64,000 bases of DNA from Rugalucina vietnamica (GCA_964017185.1 OZ024872.1:42352188-42416187); one strand, 5' to 3'. Positions 1 to 12,845 are shown, counted from the stretch's first letter. Numbers and translations are program-made. The notes: generated by a model from the letters alone, not told the origin.

Positions 1-338
1 GATTAGGACAAAAGTCACATGAAACGTAGAGGACTACTCAATAAACATTTCTGCAAAAACAAAATTCAAATATCTCCAACAAGACAGCAAAAACTGGCAA
101 TTTTCACTTTTCCATTGTAAGTCTATGGGAAGCATTAGTTGCATTAGCAACCAGAGTTCTTATCCGACCGAAATAAAAAACACAAGTATTCGTTCCCCCA
201 CCTGTAGATGCTATAATATGTGAAATATGAAAAGATTCGGCCTGGCAGCTTCAGAGGAGAAAACGTTTGAAAATGTTGACGACGGACGACGGACGCACGG
301 ACATACTATAAGCTCACCTTGTGAGCCTTCGGCTAATG
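1..338 (+). repeat. Right end of a hairpin-terminated dispersed repeat
   Basis: The window opens inside a repeat whose right end matches those at 21,115-21,815 and 23,800-25,122. A short GACGACGGACGACGG tract (about 279-300) is followed by a terminal hairpin starting AGCTCACCTTGTGAGCC at about 314. Text near 115-165 (a short 'ctatggga...accagagttct' motif) recurs near 31,255-31,300. No coding potential was recognised. The left end is outside the window. Confidence 0.7.
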
Positions 339-572
339 GGGGCCAATGCACAACTAAAATCCGGTATCAACCACCGGTACCCAGAGCAAATCCATATTTC
401 ATTTACCATTATAAGCAGCGGCGTTTTCAAAGGACATTTCTGTGGTATATGTATGTTAACTTTCAATGCAGTGTCATCATGCTTAGACATTTCTGGACGA
501 GTGATAGACGAGTGAATGTTTTATTTTTCGGGGACTAAACCTTGTAACAATTGTGAAAAAAACAACAACAAT

Positions 573-625
<53 letters not shown>

Positions 626-1100
626 AAATATTAAATTATCTGCATTATCTGCAAACGTTACGTACATGTAAGTAATCGGGTTAATTAGAGTGTAGCAAAT
701 CAACATCACACAATACAACATAATTATGAAAGACTAAAAGTTGATACCCAGCCAGAATTTGGCTTACGAGACACTATACATGTATATACGGTTTAAACAA
801 TTCAATATAAGCAAATCCATATATTACCACAAAACAGGCGCCGTAAAGCACATGGCATTAATAACAAAAATAGATATTATCTAACACTATATTCTGAGAA
901 AGCAACAAGTTCACGGTAAATGCTCCATTTAATTAGTTTTTCTCTATAAAATGCTTTAAAACTATGAGATAAACTGCGTGCGGAACGAACTTTCTTAACA
1001 CCCTTTACAAGAGTTCGTATAACTAGGCTGATCTCGCCCGGCATGTACTGTCTGTGATTGCCCCGTTACACCTGTCGCGTTCACTGATCCGTTACGATCG
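339..1100. other. Non-coding AT-rich spacer with a CA microsatellite
   Basis: Apart from the microsatellite at about 575-622, I see no gene, RNA or repeat boundary here. The short open frames are compatible with chance. Confidence 0.5.
573..623. repeat. (CA)n microsatellite
   Basis: About 24 perfect CA dinucleotides. Translated on the minus strand it gives an alternating Cys-Val run, which is an artefact. Confidence 0.97.
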
Positions 1101-1518
1101 TTTACTGTCCCTGGTTCCCTGCTTTGCTGCTCGGATAACCTGGATTATTGCCAGTACCGGGCATAGTCGCTGATGAAGATACTGGCCGTCCTGCTTGCTC
1201 CCTGTCCGTTACTACGATAATGGGGAATATTGCCAAATATGCCCGTTGGTGTCGATCCCTGTCCCCCAGCACTACCAGTCGCATATATGCTGGGGTTCAT
1301 CTTTGATGCTTGATTCGACGTTGTAATCGTACGGAGTTGCGTCGCCGGGACCGAGGGCTGCGTCGCCGGGACTGCAGTCGACATCGCTACCTGTGAATAC
1401 GTTCGCTGCGCTGTCGGTTGTACCGTTCCGTGATTTAACGTAACATCTGTGCCGATTCCCTGTCCCCCATCGTTACGTGTACCTTGTGCACCGGTCTGAG
1501 TCTGTGCGGGTATAGGGG

Positions 1519-2050
1519 CTACAATTGGAGGGGGTGGGCCGGTACTGGTACTGGTACTATTCTGGGAGGGGCTTGATACTGTCCAGTTTGAATTTGGGCA
1601 TATGTTGACGGGTCATTCAGGACGTTCACCAGTTGATAACGGTCTTGATTCAAGACGATGTGCCAGTCCGGAAACTCGTCAATTACAGTTTTACCGTTTA
1701 TCACTAAACGCGCAGGATACTCAATAGATATTTTATTGTTCTTATTTTGTCTTTCTTTTAAAAACGTAGGCATCAATCTTTTCCTCTTATTTTTAATTTC
1801 CAATGGATAGTCCCTAGTCACAGAGTATGGGGAATTACGTAGCATATATGCCGTTTCCATAACGGTTTCAACACTCGGTGATTCATAAAAGGCAACGATA
1901 AGGGGTCTTGTCACGGGAGATTTTGGGTCCGATCTACGCTGCCTGGCTTCCTGCAAGGACCCTAATCGATGAACTCGTTCAATGTAAGAGTCCTCCGAAT
2001 CTAACCCCATTTCGTTCCACAGGAAATCGCGTAGCACTTCTTTGCAGTTC
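1519..2050 (-). pseudogene. LINE ORF1-like RNA-binding protein fragment
   Basis: An open frame of about 172 residues, whose reading extends a few codons upstream of the first Met, resembles the RRM-plus-C-terminal part of L1-type ORF1 proteins. It has an ERVHRLG segment, then a 'RPLIVAF' strand, then a Tyr-Pro-x-Glu-Ile / Lys-Arg-Lys basic block ending in a helix (about residues 80-100). In the family this region binds element RNA. Downstream, 1,100-1,518, the frame is broken by stops and encodes low-complexity Pro/Thr/Gly text. No partner reverse transcriptase was found next to it, so it is a stranded fragment. It is not closely similar to the ORF1 at 58,257-59,087. A domesticated exon is possible but unsupported. 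Confidence 0.55.
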
Positions 2051-2487
2051 TCATTAAAAGTGTTGACTCAATGTAAACAAATAATTAACCAATATGGTAT
2101 AATTTTCGTTTGCTGATTTAATCATAGTTTTGTATCCATTCGCTCTGTACTATGCCTATAGCATAAATAAAAAAAAAAATCTATTTTCTGCCTTTAATCA
2201 TAAATTTAGCATTATTTACGTGATCTGTGAAAATGTCAGTTCATAATATTGTGTATTGACCAATATGTATATATAGAGAGAGATGCATGACATTCGTTAG
2301 GTTCAGCTCATTTGAAATTGAGATATCGAGATATCCATACTGTAACACTGAATACAAGTTTGGACAGGCACACAAAATGACGTATTGCGTGTATTTTTGT
2401 ATTCAAGAAAGGCAAGCATTTGACAAATTCTTGAAATACCCATGACTACTTCGCTTTGAGCATATAGCTATCACCAGTATACATATA
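2051..2487. other. Intergenic AT-rich stretch
   Basis: Nothing recognisable except a short GA run near 2,275-2,283. Confidence 0.4.
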
Positions 2488-3262
2488 CAGTCCAACCTGT
2501 CTTAAGCAAGCGGCCAAGGGAAACACTAAAATTGCTTGCTTAAGACAGACGCTTGCTTAACAGAGGTTATGTTCTGACACTAGGGTGGGTATCATTCAAT
2601 CACATACTAGCTAGAAATAAATAATAGCACTTCCCTGTTTACGAAATTAAAAATGCATAAGGAACTGCAAACAAATACGGCCAAGAAGCAGAATCACCTT
2701 CTTGATTACAATGTAGCTCTTGATACAGTGTATGATTTTTTTCTCAATCAAAAGTGGTAACACATTGTGAAATTTTCAAGAGCTATTATAAATCATTAAT
2801 AATTTTTGAGAAATTATTTTATACTCAGTAATTGATATTGAATAAGAAAATTTATATCATGTTAAAGTCCATAGTTTTGTTTGCTTTGATTGAAACAGTA
2901 AATAAATAAAGGGATGGAACTGACACAGGATAAAATCTTTATGAAAAAGTGTTGCAAGTGAAGACATAGTCTGTTACTACTGTTATTGATCTGTCAGTGG
3001 CAACTGTCACAAAGTTCTCTAAAATGTACAGACAAGTTGTATAGGATTATTGTTTGAGACAATAAACAATGAATTATGGCATCTGGAAGGTGTGAAGACA
3101 AGTTTGACACCTGACAGAGTTAAAATGCATGTCAAAATATTTCTTTTTTATGTAATTAATGAAATGAATGGCCACAAAATTGGGACAGAAACTAGTGGCC
3201 TCTGGCCATATAAGACAGGTACTTGCTTAATAAAGGTTCATTTACATGTGAAATCACGTGGG
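2488..3262. mobile_element. Possible non-autonomous DNA transposon
   Basis: The left edge begins CAGTCCAACCTGTCTTAAGC. Related 'cttgcttaa...acaggt' text occurs near 2,535-2,565 and again near 3,215-3,240, in an arrangement suggestive of loose terminal or subterminal inverted repeats. No transposase was found. The boundaries and superfamily are inference only. Confidence 0.3.
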
Positions 3263-3943
3263 GGACTTTTTAAACAAAGATGACGGCTAATTTGTGTTTT
3301 TCGATTTTTGATGTTTTCACTTCAAACTGCAATAATGTAATTATAATTTTGAGTAAGTTTTTGTTAGAAAATAGCCATGCACTTTCTTCTAATGACTTCC
3401 AACATTTTTTTAAACCGCATATCTAGTTTTTAAGAAAATGCCAAAACAAAAGTACATGCGTTAGAAGTTTCCTTAGGTGTACTGGTCTTCGAAAATGAAA
3501 TATCCGGCACCACCATTGGAGTATTACAAACTTGATTAAGTATATGTTTATGTGACGTCACGTGATGTCATATTTGCCATCTAACAACTATTCGGCACCT
3601 CAGCGGTCCCTTCCATGCTATTGGGACAGTGAAAAGATCAACCGACCTTTTAACGTCGCGCTAATGTCTCCAGAGAACCAACGTCACGGCGCTTAATTAC
3701 GTCGAAATTACATCGACCATGACTATTCAGACACGCAAGCATCAGTGTCAAACCCTCAGTGCCAGACCCTCAGTGCAACTGGCAAAACTTATGCTTTTTT
3801 GAGAAAGCGATGCTCTGTGTGACAAGGAGAAAATTGTAGCCTTGCACAATATTGCTTTGCAATTTTGGATTTTAGAGGTATTGCTATATCAACGACAATT
3901 GCTCTCAATTTACTCATTATTTTGATACGAAATTCACAACAGA
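3263..3943. other. Intergenic stretch with CRE-like palindrome
   Basis: No gene is visible. A TGACGTCA palindrome (CRE/ATF-type sequence) lies at about 3,552-3,559, followed by another near-match. A short tandem 'cctcagtgc' motif occurs near 3,745-3,775. Confidence 0.35.
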
Positions 3944-6388
3944 GGTACAAGTAGGCAAAGATCAGGAAAAGGCGCAATCAGAAAAAGATTCCCACTCCAA
4001 AAACCGAGGTGGGAAAAAAAAAACAACTAACAATCAGGTACTTACACTATGAAACATATCGTAAGCCGAGTGAGCAGCTATTTTCCCAATAGGTGGTCAC
4101 TCAGTTACCTTAACTTAATTAAAAATATGAAAACATACATAAGGCGCCAACAGCACAAAAAAAAATTTAAACACCAAGACATAAAACAAAAAGAACCTCC
4201 ACAGAAGTATCGCCTTGGAACGATCAGTAACACAAAGTTACTGGCGGGCTTAAACCGATTTTACAGGATCCTAACCTCGCCCTCGGCTTCTGCAGTGGTT
4301 CATTTATACACAGATATAAACAAGAAATAAGGTAAATCATGATACGAAAATATATGATATAGGTACCAACATGTAACATCTATAACGGGCAGGGTGAGCA
4401 GCTATTGAAGTAAGGTGGTCACAGTGCTAGCTTGGACAAAAAAAGTAAAATGCAGAGGGCTAAGTGAACAGCCAAATTTAAATTCAGGTGGCCACAAAGT
4501 CATGCAACATGAAACTCATAATAAGAATAAATTGGATAATTGTGAACCACAACAGCAGTACCGCCTTGGAACGGTCAGTTATAAATAACTGGGGGGCTTA
4601 AACCGGTTTTACAGGATCCTAACCTCACCCTCAGCTTCTGCAGTGGTTCATAACATTTAGTTTGTTCTTCGGTCCTCGTGGTGAATCTCTAACTAGTTAA
4701 TGAATCATCAAGAACAAACAAATAAATCATGATAAACATCCTGATGAATCAAAAACCAGGACTCACAGATTGAGTAAGCTGCCCGACAACGGAGATCCCT
4801 GGGCGCCGAATAACCTACTAACTCCGGAGCAAAAGAAAAACAACAGTTGGACCCCGGTGGGCCAAGCAACAGACAAGAAGCTCCGGCCCCAACCAACTAA
4901 AATGAATAGCTTTAAGTCGGGGCCATCATAGAGTCTGACGCCCGACCCACCGGCGTGCAATTAAAGAAGGCAGCATAGCTATCAACCATGATTAGGTTAA
5001 AAACTAAGCATGCAGACTGTCGCATAACATTCAAGTTATAACCTATACGTCTGTAACGTGTTATGATTTTTCTGAACTGTAAAGAAAAATCATTAATTCC
5101 TATAAGTTTCTTTTTATAAACCAAGTCACCATAAAATTCAGGTTCCGAAAGGCCCTCACTTAAAAGCGTCTTTAACCCAACATTATATTTGGAAATCAAT
5201 TCATAGTGTCTGCGATAAAATTTAGAAAAGGTTTTTCGAAGTTTATGATACCGATAGCCTTGTTGGAGAAGTTTTGCCGTTAAACATTTATTTCGAGCAT
5301 TGAAGTCTGTAACATGATTGCAGACTCTAGCAAACCTAATAAGTTGCGAAATGTATACAACATAAGCACGACGAGGAACGTCACCATCCAAAAAAGGAAA
5401 ATTTACTATATCAAAATCAAAGTCATCGCGTTTATCATAAATTTTAGAAGAAACAAATCCATTTGCAACAGAAAGATGTAGATCTAAAAAGGGGGCTTCG
5501 GTATCTGAGATATTGGCTGAAGTTCAGGTGGATAAATTTAATTGACCATACCTTCAAAATAAGGGTTGTCAATGTTCAAAAGGTCATCGAGGTACCAAGA
5601 TGTGGAATTAAAAGCCTCGATAACATCAGCTTATCATGGTTAAGAAAATCCATGAAATCTCTTTCGTAGTAGTAAAAAATAAATCAGCTACGAGAGGTGC
5701 GCAATTTGTACCCATCGGAATTCCAACAATTTGTCTGTATAACTTGGTCCCAAATCTAATATAAATATTATCAAGGAGATAAGACAAGGCGTCGCACACA
5801 TTCTGACATGACCAAAGTGTATACCGACTTTGGTCAGAGGAAGTGAAAAAAGCCTTTCTGTCATTACATGCCAAATAAAGTGAACCATAGTTTTTAATGC
5901 CCTTTTGAAGGTCCACTCTATCAGATCCAGAAGCTTTTTATTAGATTATGTGATAATGTTGTATACAGAGTAGAAAAATCATATGTGGACAAGATTGTCG
6001 CACGGAACCATCTACACTTCAATTTACTGAGCACCTCACCAGAATTTTTTATTGACCAAAACCATTTTTATTTAAAGTTTCATACACTGTCTCACAGTAT
6101 CTTATAACATGAGATTTGATAGCAGTAAGACAGGAAGTTACTAATTTAGAAAGTTCAGTGGTAGTACAAGAGCTAGAATTTGCAATAAATCTAGCTTTGT
6201 ATGGTCTTTTGTGAAGCTTAGGTAACCAATACATCGTAGGAAGTTTGTCTTGGCCTTCATTGACACAAACAGAAAACTTAATAGGTAAATCGTTTAAGTG
6301 GGCATTAACTACAGACACTTCATCAGTATCTGTCTCCAGATAAGCCCTGGTACCACCAAGCTCCTGTTTTAAGGTGTTAACGTAGTGA
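3944..6388 (-). mobile_element. Penelope-like retroelement copy 1, 5'-truncated
   Basis: This is one of four sizeable copies of the same retroelement in the window. Reading leftwards, it has a broken reverse transcriptase (6,388 to about 4,912), a long 3' region, and the common 3' end that reads TTGCCTACTTGTACC on the element strand. Part of the 3' region is duplicated: the block from the 'gagcagctatt' motif to 'gcagtggttca' occurs at about 4,068-4,305 and again at 4,392-4,650. The 5' end is missing. Assignment to Penelope-like elements rests on RT motif style only and is tentative. Confidence 0.7.
4912..6388 (-). pseudogene. Reverse transcriptase, frameshifted (PLE copy 1)
   Basis: Several overlapping open pieces together cover most of an RT. 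The N-terminal piece (6,318-6,049) has PKLHKRPYKARFIA, a finger-region motif. A second frame near 5,960-6,040 carries motif A, YDFSTLYTTL. The piece at 5,916-5,626 carries motif B, GIPMGTNCAPLVADLF. The C-terminal piece (5,391-4,912) covers the thumb and ends at the family's usual C-terminus. Motif C (YLDD) should lie around 5,590-5,610 and is disrupted by frameshifts. Deletions and stops make this copy non-functional. The same protein is less damaged at 17,787-18,835. In its family the enzyme copies element RNA into DNA. No GIY-YIG endonuclease is visible. Confidence 0.7.
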
Positions 6389-7177
6389 AGCCTACAACAT
6401 TAATTGTTTGCGGCATTTGCATGCATATCAGTGTGTATGTGGGTCAAATTTGAAATCGATTCACTATAAATATGAAAAACATTTGAATTTCAACTTTTGC
6501 GTTTTTAAAGCTCTTCAGTGCATCAGTTATAATGGATATCTCGTCCTTTATTACCATAATATCCAACAACGGAAGTTTTTCGTACTTTTTGCACTTAAAA
6601 CTATATATCAGGATGAAAAGAATTTCCAGAATATGCCATGTCAGGTGTAGATTTTTCCAAAAACTTGAAACAGTCATCTCAACATCTTACCATTGTTCTT
6701 TAATGTAATTTGCAATGTCTTTGTTCGTTTCTATCTTAACTTTTTTGTACATCCTTTCTTCCAAGTATTCATAAACCAGCGTTGAAAAAAGTAGGCGAGA
6801 ATTACGAGTCCATGCTCACGCCTATCGTTTGTTTTAAATAATTACTATTGATTCTGACACGCCTCGCCTCTATAGCCAATGGTTAAAAACGTGCTACATG
6901 TATACGAGTGTGGGTCAGAAAGTTCTGTCATATGCGTTATAACTTTGTAAATAGACATGATAGGTTGCTGTATTATATCTTGATTAAAAGTACTACATTT
7001 CTGCTGTATAATGATGCAAAAACAATGCATAAAAGAAATAAATAATTTGAAATAGACGCCTGGAAAGACACCTGGGGTAAAACCACTGGCACTTTTTTTT
7101 TTGATATTGTGAATCTTTCGAAAAAATATAATCCATGCAATATATTTTTCAAACATAGATGAATATATCCTGCACAC
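6389..7177. other. Non-coding AT-rich stretch
   Basis: No recognisable gene or repeat boundary. The open frames on both strands have lengths expected by chance in AT-rich DNA. Confidence 0.4.
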
Positions 7178-7595
7178 TTGATATTGCACACTTTGTTAAA
7201 AGCGAAAAAATCTTTTTATAAACATTGCAAAAATCTTGACTTGAGGGTCATTGTGAAAAATTGTAAAATTAGGACGTCACCTCTAATGACGCCATCTTCA
7301 TCTGACGCCGCCTGGAAAATGACGTTATACCGGGCCGAAACGTCGCTTCCAGATTTAAGCAATTTAAGCCGAAAAAAAGAAAACAAAATGTCAGCAATAT
7401 TGATTCCACTGCAAAATGTGCTTCCAAAAAGTAACAGTTCAAAAATGATAACATCTGATTTTGCACTAGTGCAAAAATGATATCACTTATGGATATTATC
7501 GCGGCCATCGTGTAGATATTTCAATTTTGTAAGGTACCTCTCAACAAAACATCAAATATGAGAAGCAGATATTTATAGCTATATATTAGAAAATG
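7178..7595 (+). repeat. Dispersed repeat, first copy
   Basis: The stretch matches 23,355-23,800 in the same orientation for about 400 bp, including 'cttgagggtcat', the 'gccgaaacgtcgc'-type block and the 'gatatcacttatggatatta' block. Similarity is high, with small indels including a long A-run in the second copy. No protein or tRNA head was recognised, so its class is unknown. Confidence 0.8.
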
Positions 7596-7769
7596 ATATT
7601 TTTTCATTAAATAGTAATTATTTCAAATGACATTAAAAACAATGGAAAAGATATTTACATGACTGTTTCATGTTTTGGGAAAAATCTACAGGTTATTGAT
7701 ATATATTGAAAATGTACTAAATTCTTTACATCCTAGTGCAAAATACAGTGACGTGCCAAATTAATGTCC

Positions 7770-8049
7770 CCTATAGACTTCAATGTTTTTTCACGTTTAC
7801 AAGAAAAATTATTCTGTCTCTCCTGGTCAACATATTTTCGTAATGAATGAATAAAGCAATAAATAAGATTTTGACGAATAATCTCACATTTTCTTTAAAT
7901 AATTGCAGCATTGAAACGCATGCATAGAATTAAATGAAAATATCTTGTTTATTGCTTTATTTATTTACCTTTCGAATGACACCAAAATAGTGAAAATCGG
8001 TCGACCCGGAGAGGCAGGATAAATTTTCATGTAAACGTGAAGTCTATGG
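7770..8049. repeat. Fold-back inverted repeat (about 280 bp)
   Basis: The arm at about 7,770-7,875 ('ctatagacttca...aataaagcaataaa') is complementary, with mismatches, to 7,940-8,049 ('tttattgctttattt...tgaagtctat'). About 65 bp separate the arms. The transcript would fold as a long hairpin. It is probably a MITE-like element. Confidence 0.75.
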
Positions 8050-9149
8050 AGATTCTGACGTTGTGGATATGAAATTTGCACGTAACTGCAAATCCAAATC
8101 TTAAATCCAAAGTGCACAAAATAATACATCCCGTCCCCATTGGCATGAAGGATTTGTAGAGTTGAAAAAAAAAAAAAAACGTTTACAAGAGCTTGCTACT
8201 ACCTACTACTTGCTACTAACAGAAAATACCCTGCTTTACGACAACCAATCCAGGTCTTTCTCAGCAAAAAACAATGATAATATTTCATTTGCGGTACTTC
8301 CTACAATGCAGCTGAGGAATGTACATGTAGAACTGTAAATAGAACTGTAAATATCTCCGTAACATCCGTATCGCTTAGTACTCCCATTTTAGGACATATT
8401 TCAAAACTCGGAGAATGGTAAGATGTAGCTAATTCATTTAGATTTTTTCGCATCCAGCCGATCAAATGAAGCATGTTCTGAGCTGAGTGCAAAACATGTG
8501 TTTTTAGGATGTATATGTTAGATTTTCAACACAAACCTTATTTTTTAACTTATGCAATCCGTCAATTTTATTCGTAAGATTGTGTTATACCTAACGAGTG
8601 GGTAAGTGAGTGAGTGAGTTAGTTCTTTATTTAAAGAGGGTGACTGGTAAGAACCAATCTTTCTCGGGACCCTCTATAACAAGTTTACATGGTAATGATA
8701 AACAAGAAAAGATATGACACAAGTGTCATATCAATAGCCTTAATTTTCTATCGCAGTCAATAACGTATAAGACAAACCGCACACCGAGCGTGTGGAAAAA
8801 TATGCCGCAAATTCAACCAATGTATTTCTATAGACACAGAGATACCTTGCTTCAACAAACATCAGAAGCACGTCGGAGACACGTAAACGCGTTTAATAAA
8901 TACGTGGTTTGTCAAAAAAGTTCGTGTACACCATTTATATTTTCAACAGAAAAAAAAAAGTATTTTATAAGCAAATATACATGAAATTTTATTGAAATCT
9001 GACAAAAACACGTCATCTACAGCCTTTTCCCTGCACTTCCGAACCGAGTGCGTGGCAAAGGTCAACGTCTCTATATGACGTTACTTGACATTTTAAGCCG
9101 CCAGCGCGTTATATATTTGTTTAAGGGTGTTTTTTTTTTTTTTTTTTTT
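8050..9149. other. Non-coding stretch with simple repeats
   Basis: It holds an A-run near 8,166-8,180 and a GTGA/GAGT simple repeat near 8,600-8,625. No gene was recognised. The long T-run at 9,128-9,151 borders the possible exon on the right. Confidence 0.4.
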
Positions 9150-9336
9150 TTAACAAAAGATTCTTGGTTATCAACATTTTTATGTCTGTGTATCCAGCTG
9201 TCAAATGCAGATACGCCGTATGAATTCTCGCAAAATTGTTCGACCACCTGTTGAGCATGTGTAACGATTTCTTGCGGCGAGCATGCCAGACAGGTGATCT
9301 TCCGTTTATTATCATAGGTGGACTTCTGAGCAGCTG
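9150..9336 (-). CDS. Possible short exon of unknown gene
   Basis: On the minus strand a pyrimidine-rich tract ending tttttcag is followed by an open frame of about 58 codons. Its composition is protein-like (a Cys-x-x-Cys pair, many Gln, His and Glu), and GC content is higher than in the surroundings. It runs into a poly-A tract (minus sense) near 9,150. I do not recognise the protein. No donor site or neighbouring exon could be paired with it. It may be a fragment of a processed copy or a chance frame. Confidence 0.22.
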
Positions 9337-10195
9337 AAAAACGACTGTGCCACAACTATTGTGAACTAATTTAAATAGTAACTGACAGACCGATGACTTT
9401 TCTGTTGTTTGTAACATTTTCATCGTATCTGTGGGTGATTTCCTTAACGAAACATACAATCGGCGTCGGCAAATTCCGCCATTATTTCAAACAGATTTTT
9501 CGGTCTGCTTCTGATTTTTTTTCACATAAATAAAAATACACTGCCGCCAAATCGGAATCTTTCTGAGACTGAAGTCAGTGTTATATGGTTTTAGGACGAA
9601 ATATTTTAATGTTATAAACTTATAACATATTTAAGTGCCGTTTGACAGGGAAAAAACACAATATGAAAATCGTCACATTTTATTGACGTTTTGGCACCTG
9701 TACCGTGTGGCCCTACGTACGCTTAAGTAGAAAATATGTCATACTTAACATGTTGATTCTTCAAATTGAAACAAATTCCTCAAATATGCTCATAAGATAT
9801 TGCTGCTTATATTTATACAAAAACAAAACAAAAAAACTTAAACAACAGCACTTTACTTTTCCTGCTAGCCAAGGTGTCCACAAACCTCGTACATGTGCGT
9901 TCTGTACGCTTGGTGTACGTTAAAGTATTTTTAAGCATGCAGCATGCTTAAAGCTCGACGTGTCTCGGGTATGTGTCTTATACGAATAAGTTCAACACGC
10001 GTTACATTAAACGTTTGATACGCGCCTATACTGTATTATGTGCTCAACATAACTGTGACATAACACAAAAGTAATCCAAAATTTTCAGCATGCTGAGATT
10101 ATTATACGACCTGTACACACATTAGACGCACGCTAATCATTTGTGACTGCTAATTACACCATAGAGACTATGGGCACCCGCCCATAAGGACCTAA
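9337..10195. other. Non-coding stretch with short palindrome
   Basis: A perfect 19-bp palindrome, TAAGCATGCAGCATGCTTA, lies at about 9,932-9,950. Short words such as 'tatacg' and 'gtacgct' recur between 9,890 and 10,690. No gene was recognised. Confidence 0.4.
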
Positions 10196-10493
10196 AGAAA
10201 TAGATATAGGCTACTTGTGCCTCCAGGTAAAGCTAAATACACTGCTGACTGACCATCTTATTACTGGTTAACCGCGCTTGTCTGAGCCTGCCGAGGAAAC
10301 ATTTCAAGTCAAACCATCCATACGTATAAGCCTTTTGGGTCTTAGTTGGATAGTTATATTTCAAGCACTTGTTGGATGGCATCATGCCATCCTCATTTAG
10401 GGTAAAAGTCCTGTAAAATGGAGGCAACATCCCAACAAGACCTTAGCTGTTGACTGGGACGTAAAGTATCAATTCAAACAAACAAATCACGCC
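10196..10493 (+). mobile_element. SINE-like dispersed repeat
   Basis: The sequence is repeated, in opposite orientation and interrupted, at 46,830-47,230. It ends with a 'ttgactgggacgtaaag' motif and a (CAAA)n-type tail. The same tail motif closes the tRNA-headed SINE at 49,463. The head here does not form a clear tRNA, so the SINE label rests on the tail and copy structure. Confidence 0.6.
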
Positions 10494-11232
10494 AAGGGGT
10501 TGCAAAAGTGGTCGACGATTTCTCCATACTTCCATGTTGTGGTTTTACTAGATTCTAGTTATTGATAAGCCATAAGTCCTATACTATAGGTAATTAAAGT
10601 TTCAGAAGCAAATTTTCTTATTCAGCGTGTTGAGATTTTTTATACGCCAGGGTCGCGTTTGTCTTGTACGCTAATGTGCGACTGCACTTTTCAAGATTGA
10701 CGTGTATGTATGGGTATGGGTATATACTTAGAGGATATTTTACTTTTTTGAGTTGAATACCAAATATATTTAATCGAATGTGTTGATTTTGTACATTTTC
10801 CTATTGAAGAGGCAGGCGGTGAAAATGCAAAACAAAAAAAAAATATTGAAAACACAAATACTTTAGTACACTCTTCCTTACGTTCTAAATAAATAAAATT
10901 AGAAAATGAACACCAATACTTTATGTTTCATTCATAAATAATGGAGTTAAAGGCGTTAGAATTTCTGACGTGAAACACTTTTTAATGAGTTAATTAAATA
11001 GAAACGTTAGAAGTTATCAGAAATTTACAGATAAAATATCGGCTGATATCAATCACTTGTGAAAATCATCAGATATCTCAACCTACACTTTACATAATTT
11101 ACACATATGTAATACATTTATTTTTTTGTCATTGAAGATACGGTTATACATCATTTCAAAATTCAATATTTGATAATGCAACATTCATCTGTCGGGGCCT
11201 ACCAGTTATCGCCAGTACTGAATATTTTTTTT
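10494..11232. other. Non-coding AT-rich stretch
   Basis: No gene, RNA or repeat boundary was recognised. Confidence 0.4.
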
Positions 11233-11730
11233 CAGCGTACTCACTACTGACAATCACGTGGTATTGTTTATATACAACCGGATAAATGATTGGGTTACAC
11301 ACACTACAATTAGAACGCAGTTGAGGCTGGATTTTCGAGATTTCTCCTACAGCGTTTCTTCTACTGACGGATAGATACGTGCAGTTAACACATAAGTTGA
11401 ACATTTATTGAAAGAAAGTAGCATAAGAAATCCCGGTTATTTCGTTTTCGGAAACACTTCATTGTTACTGTATTGGGAGTACTATATATTCATGGGACGG
11501 AAGTGTTTGCGAAAACGAAATAACCTGGATTCAATATGTTACTTTCATTCAATAAATGCCCAATTTCTGCACTGACTGCACGTATCTATCAGTCAATTTA
11601 GTAAACGTTATAGGAGAAAACTCGAATTTCTCATCTCAACTTTGGACAGATTTCATTGTGCGTCACCCGATCATTTATCGTTTTGTATATTAACAATACC
11701 ACGTGTTTCTCAGCTGTGGTACTGCTCAAC
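11233..11730. repeat. Long inverted repeat (fold-back, about 500 bp)
   Basis: The left arm (11,233-11,455) is matched in reverse complement by the right arm (about 11,495-11,730). Shared blocks include cacgtggtattgtt / caataccacgtg, 'gatagatacgtgcagt' and 'ggttatttcgttttcg'. The spacer is about 40 bp. Arms are diverged by roughly a fifth. A run rich in AAAAT repeats follows at 11,781-11,836. Confidence 0.8.
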
Positions 11731-11836
11731 AGACTCCATAAAAAGAATAAAAACGCATGAAGAAAGAACAGAAACCTATTACAAAAAAAAAAAAAAAAAG
11801 AAATGAAAAATAAAATAAAATAAAATAAAAAAAAAA

Positions 11837-12845
11837 TTAGTCTGATTAGAAGACCGAAGCGAAACACACTGAGCTAATGGGACCGATAGCCTTTAGACGG
11901 CATTACTCATGTTATTATTAACATTTATGGTCTATAAATAATAATCTAAAAATAGTTGCCATTATCGGCTGGTTTCCCATTATCAGCTTTATGGTTATAT
12001 GTAAATATATTCGGAATAGGAACCAGTGCAATACTTAATTGATACCGAATCAGTTTCCCGCCCATGATTACTAGAAAGAGAACGAGAATCAGGCCATCTC
12101 GGCTTCATTCGTACCTTCGAGTTTATCATAAAAAATATTAAAGTGACCACGGCAGTGTAGCGCTAAATACAAACCGCGATGAACTATTATTATTATACAG
12201 ACAGACACTACAGGCATAATCAATGATCGAAATCATGTCTTAAGCATGTCGTTTATAGATAAGAAACCGAAATAACAATTTGTATCGAAATAATTGGGGA
12301 CGAATATGCCTAAGGCTTGTAAAGACGGCAGACTGATGACCGCCGACCGAATCGCTACCCATGGCCTCTAAGCATTCTTTTTAATTTGAAACGTTAGTAA
12401 CTTTCAAACTTTTAAGTGTCCCAGTTGACAAAACAATCGATTTACTTTTTGTATGTCTAGGAGCTTTACATCGTAAAATAAACATATTGACGAATAAACA
12501 ATCTTTTAAAACCGGACTTCTTTTTTATCGGATGGATATCTACATGGGCCTTTTCCAATACATTATAGCTAAAGAATAGTACATTGAAGGGTTGAGGCTA
12601 TAAAAATGTCAAAAATATACTTGTGATGTAAAAATAATCGATATGCTTTGAAGCGGCGTGATGAGGGGTAGCTCTGAAGAAAACTTGTGTCATGCTTCGA
12701 AGAAGAGCAGTCCAGTTGATCGTACTATTATGAAATACACTGATCTGCATGTCATCTCGTCGAGGGGCGTACCAAATAACCTCCTTAGCTTCAACAGCAA
12801 CTAAGCAAAGCTGGTAATTGTCATTCGTGACCGTTTAGATGTAGC
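11837..12845. other. Non-coding stretch
   Basis: No gene or clear repeat was seen. Confidence 0.4.

Noticed and set aside
521-721. 66-codon minus-strand frame with a Cys-Val run
   Set aside because: It is the CA microsatellite read as protein.
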